Positions 12,047 to 24,910 of a DNA stretch of 64,000 nt are shown here, in pieces. Within the stretch, counting starts at the first letter, position 1. Each line of letters starts with the position of its first letter. The translations under genes were made by a program, and so were the position numbers. This DNA comes from Mactra quadrangularis (Eukaryota; Mollusca; Bivalvia; Venerida; Mactridae). The notes beneath the pieces were generated by a model. The model was not told the origin of the DNA, searched no databases, and saw only the letters and a program-made list of their open reading frames with translations. The DNA lies in assembly GCA_025267735.1 (NCBI GenBank), contig CM046293.1:13974560-14038559 (forward strand), given 5' to 3'.

Positions 12047-14861
12047 CTGAAATACGAATAAATTAATTAATTAACAGTGAGATCCCATAAAAACATTCCA
12101 TAGAAGAACAAAAAAGATATAAACTCCATGAAAATCCAAAATTTCTCAAAAACTTTATAAAAAACCCAATATTTTCGAAAAACTCCAAAATTTTTGAAGA
12201 ATTATAGTTTAATCCCAAGAATTTAAAGGCTTAATATAATATCAAACATCTGCTAATAGTTAACAGTAAAGTCAAAATTTAAAGATCCGTATTCATTGTA
12301 TATAAGATGGCAGTTTTAACATGAACAATCTATATGTAAAAACACCTGTGGATTTGAGATAACATGAATCGGGTCAGTTGTAAAATGAACTAAGTATCAT
12401 ACAATTATCTTATATGAAGATTCCATTTAGTACACTCTGGTAACCACTTGGGATGAGTCAACTTCAGAGGGCCTGTTGCAATTATAATTTATGCAAAACA
12501 GCAAAAACTAGGTGGCTGTTCAGGCCAACGTAGGAATCAAGCAATCTAAAACTCTTTTATTATACTTAACCTAAGGAGAAATTCGTGTACCTTAAGACTA
12601 AGTGCTTAGATCTTATTCTTTCCCTCTATTTTATACTATATGAATATAAATGAACACAATTACTCAATAAATTTGTCTATCTATTCATAGTGAAAACAAT
12701 TGATTCCGCATATTATTGTAATGAAAATGCAGAACTTTACGACATTAAACGTATTCAAAAATCAATATACAGCTATTACAGGGCAAATCAATGAAAAATA
12801 CACGACTAGATCTTAAGATATATCAATGCAATGAAGATATCAATAAATTAAGAGTTAAAATTTAAGACAGAACAGAACAGAACTTAATTTAAAAAAAGTG
12901 TACAATTATTATAAAATTATAGAATCATACATACAAACACTTTAAATAAACTTCAAAATTTCAATTTAAAATCAGGAATATATCAGTATTTTAAGTTACT
13001 AAGTAAAACAATTATTGTTACATGTAATTTACAATTGTAATGCACAGTGCCCTACGTTGCAATTCACTTTATTTTTAGTCAGTCGACAAAATCACAGTAA
13101 AAATTTTAGAAGGAAATAAATGGATGATAAAATACTGCAGTTATATATACTAACACCAGGAAGTGTTGAAACTGAAAGTGCAATATCTGACTTTGATTAC
13201 GTATCAAGTATGTGAATTGATTTTCACACAATGCACAATAATAACGATTATATAATTACTTTCCGTTTCACTACTGTACATTGTGAGACAGCATGTTTGA
13301 AGTTTACCTGATTCGCTGGGTTTTTATTCTAACAGTTTAACGATACATATATTTTCAGAAAAATAGTTCTCATATTTTAATCACTATGATCAATCTTTAA
13401 GTACTCTATATGGGCTGTCTAACTTTAAAAACACTTCATTTGTCTTACAACGGGTAGATTTTACATTAAATATACATTTAAACATGTTATTTTATTTATA
13501 GATTTTGGATTTTCTGAAAAACACTTGTTAGTTATCAACCAATCAGAGATCAGGTATTGAGCAGTATTCAAAATAATAAAAATTAAATTCAAGCAGTCAG
13601 CCTTAGAACTTGGTAGTAAATTGAAAATTGATTAGGGCTAGGCGAAGTCACTTATTTCAAAGTTTTTACATTTATATGGTCATAGTATTCTAGAAATCAG
13701 AAACGGGTAGAAAAGTCAGAAAAAGGCTGTGCATAACACAGGGTTAATGTTTTAAAGTAACAATTTTTGCATAGGGAAGAGCAAAAAAGGGCAGGGAAGA
13801 AACACAAAAGTGCAGAGAGAACAAAAAATGCTGGAATGGGGGGGGGGAGTTAAAAGACCAGGGAAGAATAAAAAATTCATTGAGCTGTGCCCTACTTTTA
13901 TGCTTTAAAATAATCACTATTCTGCTTATAGAAAATAATAATACCACAGATTAAAACTCATAAATCTTATACAATAAAGGCACATCTTCTATTAAAAATT
14001 AATTAAAATGAAAAAAATATGAAGTCAAGAATTTTACCTCTATAAGGTAATTTATTAATGGACAAGAAAAAACTCATTAAAAAAAAGGAAATTGCTACAC
14101 CTACTAAGATGTGTATCATATATAAATCACTAGGAAAAGTCTATAAAAACCATTCAAATCAAAGCCACAAGCTAAATCAAGTAGATACATAAAACTGCCC
14201 TTCCTACAGTACCAAGCGGTGTAACTTAGCGATGAAGTGTGCAAACGTAGGGAATATTACTATGACATTATACTCATATTTCCAATAATCTGACGATACC
14301 AATTACCGCAGAGGACGTAAGGAAAACGGCCTCAGGTGATACTTTAAGTGGAGAGAAATACAAGAGAGACACATTTTTACACGGCTATTAGTATAACGAT
14401 CGCCCACTACGTTTGACTAGAATAGACTTTAAAGAATAATAATAGAAACCAATAAAATCAAGAGATCAATTGGTTGTTGTCATCACTATGTAACAACAGA
14501 GATTCTAGAAGTTCCGCGAATGGTTGACACTCCTTATCATAATTATTGGAAACGCTCTCCAATCAAAGAACGAGAAAACATTAAAGTAAGTTCGTGACTT
14601 GAATAAAAAGACAATTCTGAAATAGTTTTTTTGTTAAGATTTTTATAAGAGAATATTAAATCGGATAAAACATTCAACTGCATTAGAATTGGTGAATTAC
14701 CATGACTTTTTTATTCTTAGTGATAATAATCTTCAATTTTTCTTTCATGTAATTTGAAATGAAACTAGCTATGGCCAAGGCCATTCAGCTTTCTGCATCA
14801 GAAATGTTAAAAGTGCAATCTTATACCAAGTTCTAAGAAAAAAATCAGGTAATCTATAGAG
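12047..14861. other. FNDC3 5' intron or flank, no gene seen
   Basis: AT-rich sequence upstream of the FNDC3 coding exon on the minus strand. The TTTCAG acceptor at 12047 implies that a 5' non-coding exon lies further right. A G tract occurs near 13839-13848. Nothing coding was recognised. Confidence 0.45.
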
Positions 14862-15273
14862 CTGTCATCCATTCCAAGGATATCGCTGTATCGGCGATAT
14901 TTATTTTCCAATCAATAAGCATTTTGAAATATCGATAATAAAGCTTATATACCAGTAGGTAAATAAATAAAAGTCACTATTAAGGGTCAAATTTATGAGA
15001 CAAACCTAATGTAAGCAGAAACAGGTGCACTGTCATAATATGAACTGATAGGTCTAAAACATTGATGGCACCCCCATTGAGGAAATAGCTCTAGTCCACA
15101 GAAATCAGAAGGTATAACATTCATGACAAATATACATCTATATTGAGTTTATGACAACATAAATGATTTATAGTACTGCAGTGAAGGTATCAATATATAT
15201 CGGTGTATCATCGATATTTATTTCTGGATATATCAATATCATCGATATGCTTCGAGCCCAATCAATGACAGCT
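14862..15273. mobile_element. Possible degenerate MITE with GCTGTCAT ends
   Basis: GAGCTGTCAT near 14861 is inverted as ATGACAGCT near 15265. Both subterminal regions are rich in ATCGATAT and TATCGGCGATAT words, like those in the hAT-type MITE at 61785-62185. Target duplications are not clear, so this is tentative. Confidence 0.35.
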
Positions 15274-16261
15274 GAGTTCTAGTAATCTATCTGTTAATTG
15301 GATACTAACAATCCTTATTGTAATCCTTATCATAAAACAAGCCCAGTAATTTTCTTATTAAAAGTAGATGTTGAAGTATTGTTGAGCCATCAGTGAAAAC
15401 CAAATGAGGTGAAAACACAATGTAACCTTATCAACAATGTAATAATTATTTAGACTCTTCATACACACACCATTAACAGCAATCATCCATAAATTAGCAA
15501 TGGACCATGAATTAGCAACTGTCCATAAACTTAAAAACCTGTACCATGATGGTTGAAAACTGTTTTTCAAGCTTTCTAATTAATTCTTATCAATCTTTTT
15601 GTTTTCCCCTCAGAGGCCGATACTTCAATAGCCAGAATTAAAGCTGGTTGTCCCTGGCAACCAGACAACATGGCAACTAATGTCAGAGACTGTATAATTA
15701 ACAATATGAATTTATAAGTCAGTAAACAGTCGGTACAATTTTTGCATGTGGTTTATCATGTTTAGTAGCTGACTGTAGCAAATCCTCATTAAAATCTGCA
15801 GTGGATGATTACATTAGACCATGCAATTCAAGGGATAATTACTACTTCAATTAATGTAGTTGACATTACACGATATTCTGTTTAATTGTGCAACTGAAGT
15901 ATATCTGATCTTGCTTATGTAAGGAAAAATCTGCAAGTATCGCTTTTACTTGTAGTATAATCCTGTGCTTATTTAGTTCACCAAAACCCCATGTCCGACA
16001 GCGCTATGGCTCTTTGAATACTTTGTGTATTCATTATTAGGACTATAAAGCCCCTCTATATAGCTGTAACAGTGACCACTGAAGAGTGAGCCTGCAGTAT
16101 CAAAGTCTTGTGATGTCACAGTGCTCAATATGGATCAATGAACAAAACTGTTTGTTTTTTCTCAAATGTCAAACATGAATAATTTCACAGTGACTTAGAG
16201 GGTTAAAATGTTCATTGTCTGAAATCATGATATAGTGAATGTTTTTATGATTGGATAGAAC
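15274..16261. other. Non-coding stretch
   Basis: No gene or convincing repeat boundary was recognised. Confidence 0.4.
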
Positions 16262-16400
16262 AGACAAATAGCTCAGAGGTTTAATGCCAGCTTGCTGAGT
16301 CAACTTGGCCTTCATTCTTGTATAAGAGAATAATTTAAGTTATGATGAAATTATTTGAACTTTGACAGTAAAGAACAAGAACTCAGTTGATTTAAATTAC
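16262..16400 (+). repeat. Degenerate tRNA-headed SINE fragment, family D
   Basis: It starts with AATAGCTCAGAGGTTTAATGCC, which resembles an A box, and carries the ATGAAATTATTTGAACTTTGACAG tail. That tail is also found at 42610-42650 and, more loosely, 46530-46570. Confidence 0.4.
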
Positions 16401-16507
16401 ACCCAAAGATGCATCAGTTGAACAATTTGTTGACAGTTAAGAAAAAATTAATAAATAAAATCCTAAGTTGAGATCCATCCCAGCAACAGTTAATGTGTTA
16501 CACATCA

Positions 16508-16590
16508 GTTCGCGAGTTTTAGCCCAAAACAGTTGTAACCCAAATATAAGAAGAGTGAGTTACGACTGTTTTGAGCTAAACCTGGGATCT
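16508..16590. mobile_element. Small foldback element, TTTAGCGCAAAA family, copy 2
   Basis: The left arm GCGAGTTTTAGCCCAAAACA and right arm ACGACTGTTTTGAGCTAAAC pair around an ATATAAGAAGAGTG centre. It belongs to the same family as 1646-1724 and 56050-56124. Confidence 0.65.
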
Positions 16591-16644
16591 ATACAGTAAT
16601 ATCACCATGTTGCATTAGTGATCCCCTAACTGTAGGATTTATAG

Positions 16645-16825
16645 CCTATCAGTTACTGTGAAACTCAACAGCTTATTACTGGATAGTAGGCCCTGTGAAG
16701 GGCCGAACCAATTCTAAGTAATCTTACAGGACGGAAGACGTTTTGCATATTTTGTTAAATCTAAAATTGGACGTTTAAATTTTTACAGGATTTGTCCGTC
16801 GATCTGCCATGTTTGGCAGTTACTG
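16645..16825 (+). mobile_element. Interspersed repeat (GAAACTCAACAGTTTATTACT family), copy 2
   Basis: Shares GAAACTCAACAGCTTATTAC, CTGTGAAG, CTTACAGGAC, TTTGTCCGTCGATCTGCCAT and CATGTTTGGCAGT with the copy at 32205-32450. Confidence 0.65.
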
Positions 16826-17788
16826 CCCTTTTAGATTCTTAATATGCAGATTTAATATCACTACAATGCTAGCTGCTCAAGTAAACAAGCACCAAAAGAC
16901 AGGATATAGGAAAAACTTTAAACTGTCAGCCAGGGCTATGTACGAGTAAAGTAAGTCACTACATTGTTTATACACTGCATAGATCACTATTTGTTAACTT
17001 CAACTTTGAAACATTTAATGAACATCCCAAAACATTTCCAACTGCATGTCATTAATAAAAAGAACCAAAACAAACAAGAAGCAGAATGGTGGGACTAATA
17101 AGAAAGGCGGTCTTTTTTCATATGAGAGATAAATCATTTAAACAGTGACACAGTGTATTAGCCATTTCACTGAAATTAAAACATGAGTTCTTAACCTTCT
17201 TTAAAATACTCTCCCAATTTAAAGGGTCAGCTTAGATCAAATATGGCTGCAGTCTAAACTTGACCTAATTATCTATTTAAATAAACAAATAATTTAAGTC
17301 TCATTTCGGACTACAACACTTATACGACCAGTCCATATGAACTCTGTAAAACTAGAAATCTAGGTGAACTAGTTTAATCTTGGCTACTCTGTACTTCTAT
17401 TCCAGCCTTGACACAAAGTCACAAACCATAGGTTTATCTTCATTTTGTCAAAATTTTGTTTACTTTAATATGAGAATATCTTTCAGAGCATTTAGTACAC
17501 ACTGCCCTAGTTTAGTAAAAATATTCCGACAGTTTTAGAACTCACAAAAAACTTACTAGGCAAAGTAAAATATACTTGTAAGCCAGGGAGACTAAAATCC
17601 ACTGCACTTAATTTGCCATTCAGAACTCCTCTGCCATTCACTTTGAAAAACCTTGGAAATATTTACGCCATTTTTTAACTATGTTTGCGTCACAAGCCCA
17701 CACAAAATATTAAACCAGAGTTGAAGTAAACAAATCCACAATCCTTTAGGCCATGATTGATCAGATAGTTCTTTTAGCCCTCGAGACT
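16826..17788. other. Non-coding stretch
   Basis: No exon or clear repeat was recognised. Confidence 0.4.
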
Positions 17789-17919
17789 GTCATGGATGCA
17801 TACATTAGCTCTGCTGATTTAAATACTCACTACAGTACACATACTCACTATTGATACAGGGACTATCAAACAAATATTAAGCATTTAAATCAGTGGGGTT
17901 AATGTATGCGTCACTGACA
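17789..17919. mobile_element. Foldback MITE, CTGATTTAAATACT arms, copy 2
   Basis: The left arm reads GTCATGGATGCATACATTAG then CTGATTTAAATACT. The right arm is its imperfect inverse, ending AATGTATGCGTCACTGAC. Arms are about 38 bp around a centre of about 50 bp. Confidence 0.7.
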
Positions 17920-19476
17920 GTTGAATAAAATCTAACAATAAACTAGACTAATGACAAAACTGTGATAATCAAACTACATTAATTTCTCATAAATTTATCA
18001 ACTTGCAACATTAGTGCAGCTAAGAGATGATTAGCATTCAAGAAGGAAGACATCACTAGATAATCTTGTATTAAAGTTAGGTTAGAATCCCCGGGTATTT
18101 AAGATAAACTTATAATGGAGTTGATAACTTATATCACTAAACATGAAAGTAGCTGTAATGGGTTTATCTAGTTATATGTATATATACAAACAAAACAAGG
18201 AATGTCCCCCCTCCTGGTCACTCACTGTCACGTATACTAAACAGAAAATAGCATAGATAGTATACAGTGCAGCATTTATATCTACTTTTAGGGGAAGCAT
18301 AGCAGAACCCTTTTTGAGAAGAAAATAGCTACACAATTGAAATTTAAGGAGATAACTTTAGACCTTTTTTTCCTTATATAACAAAGGCAGTTTACAGGCG
18401 CCTTACCCTTGAAATTTCGTTTTCCCCCGATTTGGAATTTAACTTGGATTTTTTGTTCCCCTATAAATGAAATTGCGCTTAAATTTCCCCTAATGTTCAA
18501 AACTTATGTATAAAAAAGGCCCAGGCCCCTCCCCCAAATACTGAATTTGAAAAAAGCCCTAAACTTTTTCTTTGTTTTCGATACTTTAGATGATATTCAT
18601 TTACTTTAAGAACATTTTATGAAGGAATATTTCTGTCTTCTGATAATCTAAAATTTCAAATATCGAAGCAATATATTCCTCTGAGATTTCTCAATGAAAT
18701 TTAGGAAAGTTGTAAGAAATGAAATATATAGCGCAAAACTATAAGTACAGGAGAATTTTACTTCAGGGATAGGAAAGATATGCTTCAGAGAGAGGGTAAT
18801 GGGGCACAATATTGGCCCCAAAATGGCCTGAAGGCTTAAAAAACACTGCACAGTGACACTTTTCTAAAAGCAGTACTATGAAACCTCTTTTTGACAACCA
18901 GTAACAGGAATATAGAACCTTTATAGCAGACAATTATTGACTGTTATAGAATTGTGACCCCTGAAAGAAGGACTCAATTTTTTAGGAAAAATGAAAAAGA
19001 TGATGAATCACTGATGTTGAGAGGCGGTATAATGTGGGAAGTTGCATTTTTAAAGAGGTGGCAGTAGTTGAGAAGTAACTGTAGTTGAAAAATGTTTATA
19101 ATAATTATGATAATGACTATGAATGAAAGGCAAGTGTTGCAACAAGGTAATTAAATACAGTATAATAAAACTTAGTGGTTATACACTTAAAACACCTGTA
19201 GCTAAGATACACATTAACCAAAATTACAGTGATTACACTAAGATGTTAGAATGTAGTCTACTGTCTAGTTAGACAACTCAGTGGTTAAATATTAACTTTT
19301 CGTTAAACCAAGCCTATAATGACTTTCATGACTTACACAGTCATGATTTATACGCAATGCAATGATTTGTATGTCTGAACTTATTTTGTTTAAGAAATTT
19401 GAATAAAATAGGTCCTAACAGTAAAACAAACAATTTTGAATTACAATTCACAGGCTAATGTTTTGCAATGTTTAAG
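17920..19476. other. Non-coding stretch
   Basis: No recognised gene. The region around 18880-19110 holds diverged sequence resembling the 4900-5320 repeat. Confidence 0.4.
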
Positions 19477-19655
19477 TTTTGTTTTTTGTTGGGTTTAACG
19501 CCGTAGCAACACAATTTATAGGTCATATAACGGAGGTCAGTCAACCTACTCACTCCTCCTGTAAAGGCTAAATCTCTGGATTTAGCTGTTAACCAACTAC
19601 TAAGCACATACTTTCGTCAGTGACTGACAACTGCCCGACATAATTAAAAATCATA
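19477..19655 (-). repeat. SINE family A, 3' half
   Basis: Reversed body and tail of the SINE that is complete at 34423, 45781 and 61191. It has TTGTTGGGTTTAACGCCGTA at the tail side, CTAAATCTCTGGATTTAGC in the body, and stops near the CAGTGACTGACAACTGCCC block. The tRNA-like head is absent, as in 5'-truncated insertions. Confidence 0.8.
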
Positions 19656-21112
19656 CAATGTTTGAGTCCAAAATGCTGAATTTTAAAAGAAGGTATTTTT
19701 ATTAAGATAGTTTTGCTATTAATACCAATTTTTCATAGTCGGAATATTCAAACTTTATCTAACATATATGAGTATTGTAAAATTAATGAGCATTTATGTA
19801 ACTGAACCAGTTTTTGGACAACCATTTCAAAGCAGCCTCTATACTTGCAAGAATTATCAGGACTGCAAAATAAGTCTTGAAAAGAATATGATTACAGCTT
19901 CTCTTTCTAGTCATTCAACTTGATATGCAAATATGCCAGAAATAGACACTTAAATATTACATGCAGGCTAAAACATATAATATATTGTAATATAAGTTGT
20001 TATAAATAGAACAAATGACATCTTATATAACCTTAAATTGGTTTTTATATAACATGCAAATAATAGATAATGTAAATTGATAAATCAGGCATTAAATAGG
20101 AAATTGTAAATAACTTTAAAGTCTGAATAAATATTCCCCCGTAAATCAGTCATTAATGTTACCACTGTGTCATAAAACTAACTATAATTTACATTATGAC
20201 AGTAATTTGAAAACAAATGAGAATATTCATTCTTTGTGGCACATTATCTACATGCCACTGACAGTACAGAATTCTGCTTTCACAAATGTAAGCAAAATAG
20301 ACTTTGCACAGCTGAAGAGATAGAGGTTGGCTATATGATCACTTCAAACAGCCTTTCTGTTGGGATAACCCGTTAGTGACACAGTTGAGTTTTTGCCTAC
20401 CACCTGCACCTGGGGGAATCAGGTTCCATTGCAGGTTAGGGCATAAAGTTTTTATCCCTCTAATTTATGACAGAACACTGAGAACAGTAATATATACATG
20501 GAATGGAACCTGGCTCATCATTGAATCCCTATCCCAGATACTATGGCAATGTTGGGACCGAGCAAAAAGGGCACAAATGCAATTTTAGCTCCTTTTCAAT
20601 CCCAAAATAGCATTTCATTCTGTTACATTTCCCCTAGTAGTGTATTTTTTTGAGACTGAAAACATGTTATCTTGTTACCTGTTTTTTTGCACTCAATGAC
20701 CCCATGTTTTTTCTGGCGTTGTGGAGCACTGCACCCCCTTCAAACTCCAGAGACAGAGGGAGACTCATCCCTTTTTTGGTTCCCACCCTGTGACATCTTT
20801 TAATGGGGGATGTGTGCAAAAAGGTCATTTTTGGAGGGGCAACTTTTTTATGTGATATTAAGTAATTCCAATTAAAAACATTTATTTCAAGGCCTGAGGT
20901 GGCTTTTAGAGGGGGGAAGTTCTAGACACATACAAAAATAAAAATGCGGAATTGACCAGTAAACAGTTTAACAGCTTACAGTCATATAACATGTACATAA
21001 CAAAACATTCTGACTTAGCTACAATCAGAAAAAAAGACAGCAAATAACCAGTTACCCTTTCTGCTCAATTGATTATAAAGTTTGAGTATTATCTTGTGAA
21101 ATTATATCATTT
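19656..21112. other. Non-coding stretch
   Basis: No gene was recognised. The open frame at 20376-20588 has no recognisable motif and is probably spurious. Confidence 0.4.
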
Positions 21113-21114
21113 TA

Positions 21115-21187
21115 TTTATGAACATAAAGTTGGCAGACTCAGTTCCTTCTGCTGTGTCTGCTGAGTCTGCAAACTTCATGTTCATAT
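21115..21187. repeat. Strong hairpin with ~24-bp arms
   Basis: The left arm ATGAACATAAAGTT then GCAGACTCAG pairs with CTGAGTCTGC then AACTTCATGTTCAT, with about two mismatches and a loop of about 18 bases. The ~70-nt size and near-complete pairing resemble a pre-miRNA or a very short foldback element. There is no evidence for either beyond the fold. Confidence 0.6.
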
Positions 21188-21545
21188 TTTATTAATTGTG
21201 GAAAGGAAATATGATCTGTCCCAATTTAGGACCAAAATCTTTAACTAGTAATATAAAAAATCTAAAATGGCTCCAATGTAATTTAATCAGGTCATATAAA
21301 TGGTAAGCATTTACTTCAACAGGTGTCCAGACCATTTTTGTTTTGGTTGAGATACCGCGAGATTCCAACAGGTGTGGGTGAGTTGCCGTGGGGAAATGAT
21401 TATATGCATAGTATTTAACTCTTTGAGTGATTTCAAGTGCAAATAGCAGTTGCAATTGTCTATTCCTCGTGTTTTTACTTATTTCCTTTTAAATCCTTAG
21501 GGTGACGAAATATGGACACTGGAGTATACAGAATATTTTGATAGA

Positions 21546-21792
21546 TTGCAGTTTACTGGTACGAGTTTGTTTACCACTTCTGCGCATGCCTAACCGGTCA
21601 GAGCAGGCGCACTTCCGTTGCTATGTTAAAATAAACAACAGAAGCAAATGGTTGCATTTTTTCTTGTTTAAAACATAAAAATGGGGTTAGGGGATCCTGT
21701 ATTTTCATTGGTTGTTAGCGTTAATGATTTGCCAGGCTTAGTTACTAATAAACACTAAATTTGCAGAATTTTTACGTACCGGTAAACTGCAA
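21546..21792. mobile_element. MITE candidate with TTGCAGTTTACTGGTACG ends
   Basis: An 18-bp terminal inverted repeat, with one mismatch, bounds 247 bp: TTGCAGTTTACTGGTACG on the left and CGTACCGGTAAACTGCAA on the right. It has no open frame. Superfamily is unclear because no long target duplication is visible. Confidence 0.6.
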
Positions 21793-22099
21793 TTGTCCCG
21801 AATATTTAAATAAATCATAGATAATTTATATAAATTATCACATGTATATAAACACATTGCACTGTTCATGCTTCAGTATAAGTATATGCTGCAGATACAT
21901 TAAGTATTTTAAGAAGAAGAATTAAACCATTAACCATTGCAAACAATGAGTCTGAGCATGAACTAGACTCACAGTTTACTCTTTTTGAAGATTGACTACC
22001 ATTAATTAACAACTGCAATCAATTAGAACCATAATTAATTTGAGTAATTCAAAGTCATACACATGTAAATATGCAGAGAAATAATCGTAACAAAGCAAG

Positions 22100-22800
22100 A
22101 ACTGTCAACGTGTAACTCGTGAGAATATCACGTTTACAGACGGATTATTCATCCGAAAATGTAACATACGCGCACGTAATTTGCCTTTATGAACGGTAAA
22201 CACGATAATTACAACGTGTTGTAACATTGCAAACCATGTAAAACTACTCACAAAATAGCAATAATTCCTAATGATCACTTGTTAAAGCAATATTTTCGTC
22301 AATATTGAATAAATCGACAAATTATGCTGCAGTCTTGACTGTACTCAGACACAGTACGCCATCTTGAATATTTTGAAGGAAATGTCAATGTTGCATTGTG
22401 GGGAAAATTAAAGTGACAGTTCAAGGGGAACCTTAGGGGAATTTAAATGTGAAAATAATTGAAAAACCCAGATTTTTTGCATATTTACTCGTCTTTTGTA
22501 TCACTGATTGGTTTTAGTCATAAATTTGCGACCAATTAGCTCGATGAATTCACGTTTTGGTTAAACGCGGTTGAAATAGCGAAAATATGTTCGGGTCCCT
22601 TGCGATACGAATCGATTATCGAAATTATGTGTTGGCGTTGCGATCATGCCGATTTGTGAGTTTCATGTAAACAGGTCGTGATTCTTGTATGCAATATGTG
22701 TTATGGGTCGCCTACTCATTGAAATGGTTTTAATAAATTTTGTACAAAAATGAGAAGGGAGATAAAATAATTGTTTATTTACGAGCCGTACTGTGAAGTT
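22100..22800 (-). promoter_or_regulatory. Candidate FNDC3 promoter/5' exon region
   Basis: This stretch has more CpG (CGATACG, CGATTATCG, GTTGGCGTTGCG) than its AT-rich surroundings. At 22357-22366 it has, on the minus strand, CAAGATGGCG, the YY1-type element often found just downstream of metazoan start sites. A GTGAGT donor-like site occurs further along that strand near 22245. It lies about 10 kb upstream of the FNDC3 coding exon, which needs a 5' leader exon. The assignment is an inference. Confidence 0.3.
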
Positions 22801-22810
22801 CTTCGCTAAG

Positions 22811-23215
22811 TATGATTTTAAATGTTGCACTGTTCCGCTGGATTTACAAGCATGGACGGAATCTGGATTTTTTCATGGGGTGGCGTCTATATAATTTACA
22901 GGGGTGGCTCTAAGATTTTTTTTGGGAGGATGATCCGAACTATTTCGGGGGGGGGGGGGTTCCAAACTTTCGAACCACAGCCACATATCACATTTTGCAG
23001 AATAATGCAACATATATCTAATAATAAAAACTACATAACCATTAAATCTATGTTAGGCCTAAGCACTGAGAAAAATTGCTTCATGCTACTAAAAAATGAC
23101 ATACAGTCAAGAAATACACTAAAGGACATTTGGGAAATTCCAGGGGGTGGGTCAGAATCCCCTGTCCCCCGCTACACGCCTACAATTAATGATGTTGTGA
23201 GAAGTTCTTGATTTT
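22811..23215. repeat. G-tract-bearing degenerate repeat-like stretch
   Basis: Contains a 10-G run near 22948-22957, several GGGGTGG words and a long open frame with no recognised protein motif. It is best read as low-complexity or old repeat sequence. Confidence 0.35.
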
Positions 23216-24000
23216 TTTTCATAGATCTATTTACCCGTATATATTTACCCTAAAAAACAACAAGAATCCTTACTGGTTAAGAAAACTATTTAATTCGAAC
23301 GGATCTGTGGTACAGGTGGCACGTGCCCTATCTTGTGCCACAGAAACCGGCACCCATTTAAAGAAATAATAACCATAATTGGCCCTATCAAAAAATGTTT
23401 ACTCGGCTTTTAAATAGTCTGTAATTAAAATCAAGATAAATTAATTGTCTATCTGAAGGCCCCCATTCGGAACTCATGAAAGGTCGAGGTGTTCCGAAAG
23501 TCAAGGCCCCCGCCAGACATTATATTAAGGGTACAAAATATTGATAGTTTAAGAGTGCACTGTCTTATTACACCAAGGATTCTATGTTATATAATATAAT
23601 AATATAAAATCCCCGATTACACATACCTCAGATGGTATAATTTTGTCTGTCGCCTATTTAATTACCATGGTAACTAGCATACAAGGCCTAAATTTGGGTA
23701 TTCTGTCTAAGTATGGAAGACCTCGGCATTTTTCTACAGCAAGCTAGATTTGGAGGATGGATCGCCAAAGATCGATGAACAGATATTTTATTACAGGGCT
23801 TGAGCAGTACTCATTATTCAAGCAATACTCATCACCCTAAGAGGGAGCCTCATCAACAGATGCATTTGGAACAACCTCGGCGATCATCTTCGAAGAATCG
23901 ATCTGCGTAGAAGGTAGTTCTGAATGCAACAGATGCATTCGGACACACTTCGACCTTTCATGAATGAATAATTATTCGTAGCGAATGACCGAGGAGTTTG
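23216..24000. other. Non-coding stretch
   Basis: No gene or well-bounded repeat was recognised. Confidence 0.4.
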
Positions 24001-24378
24001 TGTTAACTTATAAGTGAAAAAACACAAAACATGGCACGAATGTCGATGCAGGATTGTGGCGTAGCCAATGGAATGTTGATTGCTTGAGCCTCTATCAGAC
24101 AAGTGAGTGGCTGTTCATGGAAATATCTTTAAAAATATCGATAAAGTATTGTTTAAATAGAAAATGCTATAATTTTATTATTCTCAATGCGTTCATTCCT
24201 ATTTCAAGTTGCATGACACTTCAATCGGGCCTTTTAGACGATCGGGACTTTGGACGAAGTATCAAGGGACCAGAAACGTTTCTGACTGACGCCGAAGACT
24301 AAGAAGTAGTGTTACAACTCGCCGACAGGATCGACATTCGTGCAATGTTTTATGTTTTTTCACTTCTAAAGTTAACAA
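24001..24378. repeat. Inverted repeat with ~50-bp arms
   Basis: Left arm 24001-24050 (GTTAACTTATAAGTGAAAAA, then CACAAAACAT and GGCACGAATGTCGAT) is repeated inverted at 24330-24378 with about 85-90% identity by eye. The enclosed ~280 bp has no recognisable gene. It could be a MITE with long arms or a diverged palindromic duplication. Confidence 0.7.
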
Positions 24379-24639
24379 AGATTTATGCAAAGTGAAATTT
24401 AATACTCACCACGCTCTGCACGAGCATTTCCTGCCAAAATGTGTAAACCGGACCCTGTGTCCCGCTTGAGTTCATCGAACCGTATCAAATTAATTTTCTT
24501 TCCACAAATCGGTAGAAAATGACACAAAAATCACCTCTGCAAAATTTAATAAGGTTCCATTGGCCCGTTATAAAATAATCAAAAATTGAAAAGTGATCTT
24601 TTGTTAAGTGTATATGTGGTAGCGCAGAATTTAAAGTAA

Positions 24640-24855
24640 GGTTGCTTAGTTAATAGGTAGAGCGGATAAACCACCACCGCCTTAGTCAATCATGCTCGTG
24701 ATGGTAGAACTCTTTACACCAACAGGTCACTCATTATAAAATTTAAAAAAAAGAAATACTGCATAATATTTTATTGTCATCTTGAGCATCCCCTGTCGTG
24801 GATTGGTTCATTGTACTGTTTACATAAACAGGTTTTTTTTTGTACGAACTGTTAA
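24640..24855 (-). repeat. Interspersed repeat shared with 44835-45058
   Basis: Inverted relative to 44835-45058. Both share the GTACGAAC and AAACAGG block, CATTGTACTGTTTACATAAA, GAGCATCCCCTGTC, and the block TAGTCAATCATGC with CCACCACCGCC. Divergence is about 20% by eye. No coding capacity. Confidence 0.65.
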
Positions 24856-24910
24856 AACGAATTGCTGGAAAAAAACTTTTAAAAGAGGGAAATAATCACG
24901 CCAACACTAC

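Noticed and set aside
22822..23211. 129-codon open frame on the plus strand
   Set aside because: It crosses a G10 tract, has glycine-rich low complexity and no recognisable domain or splice context.
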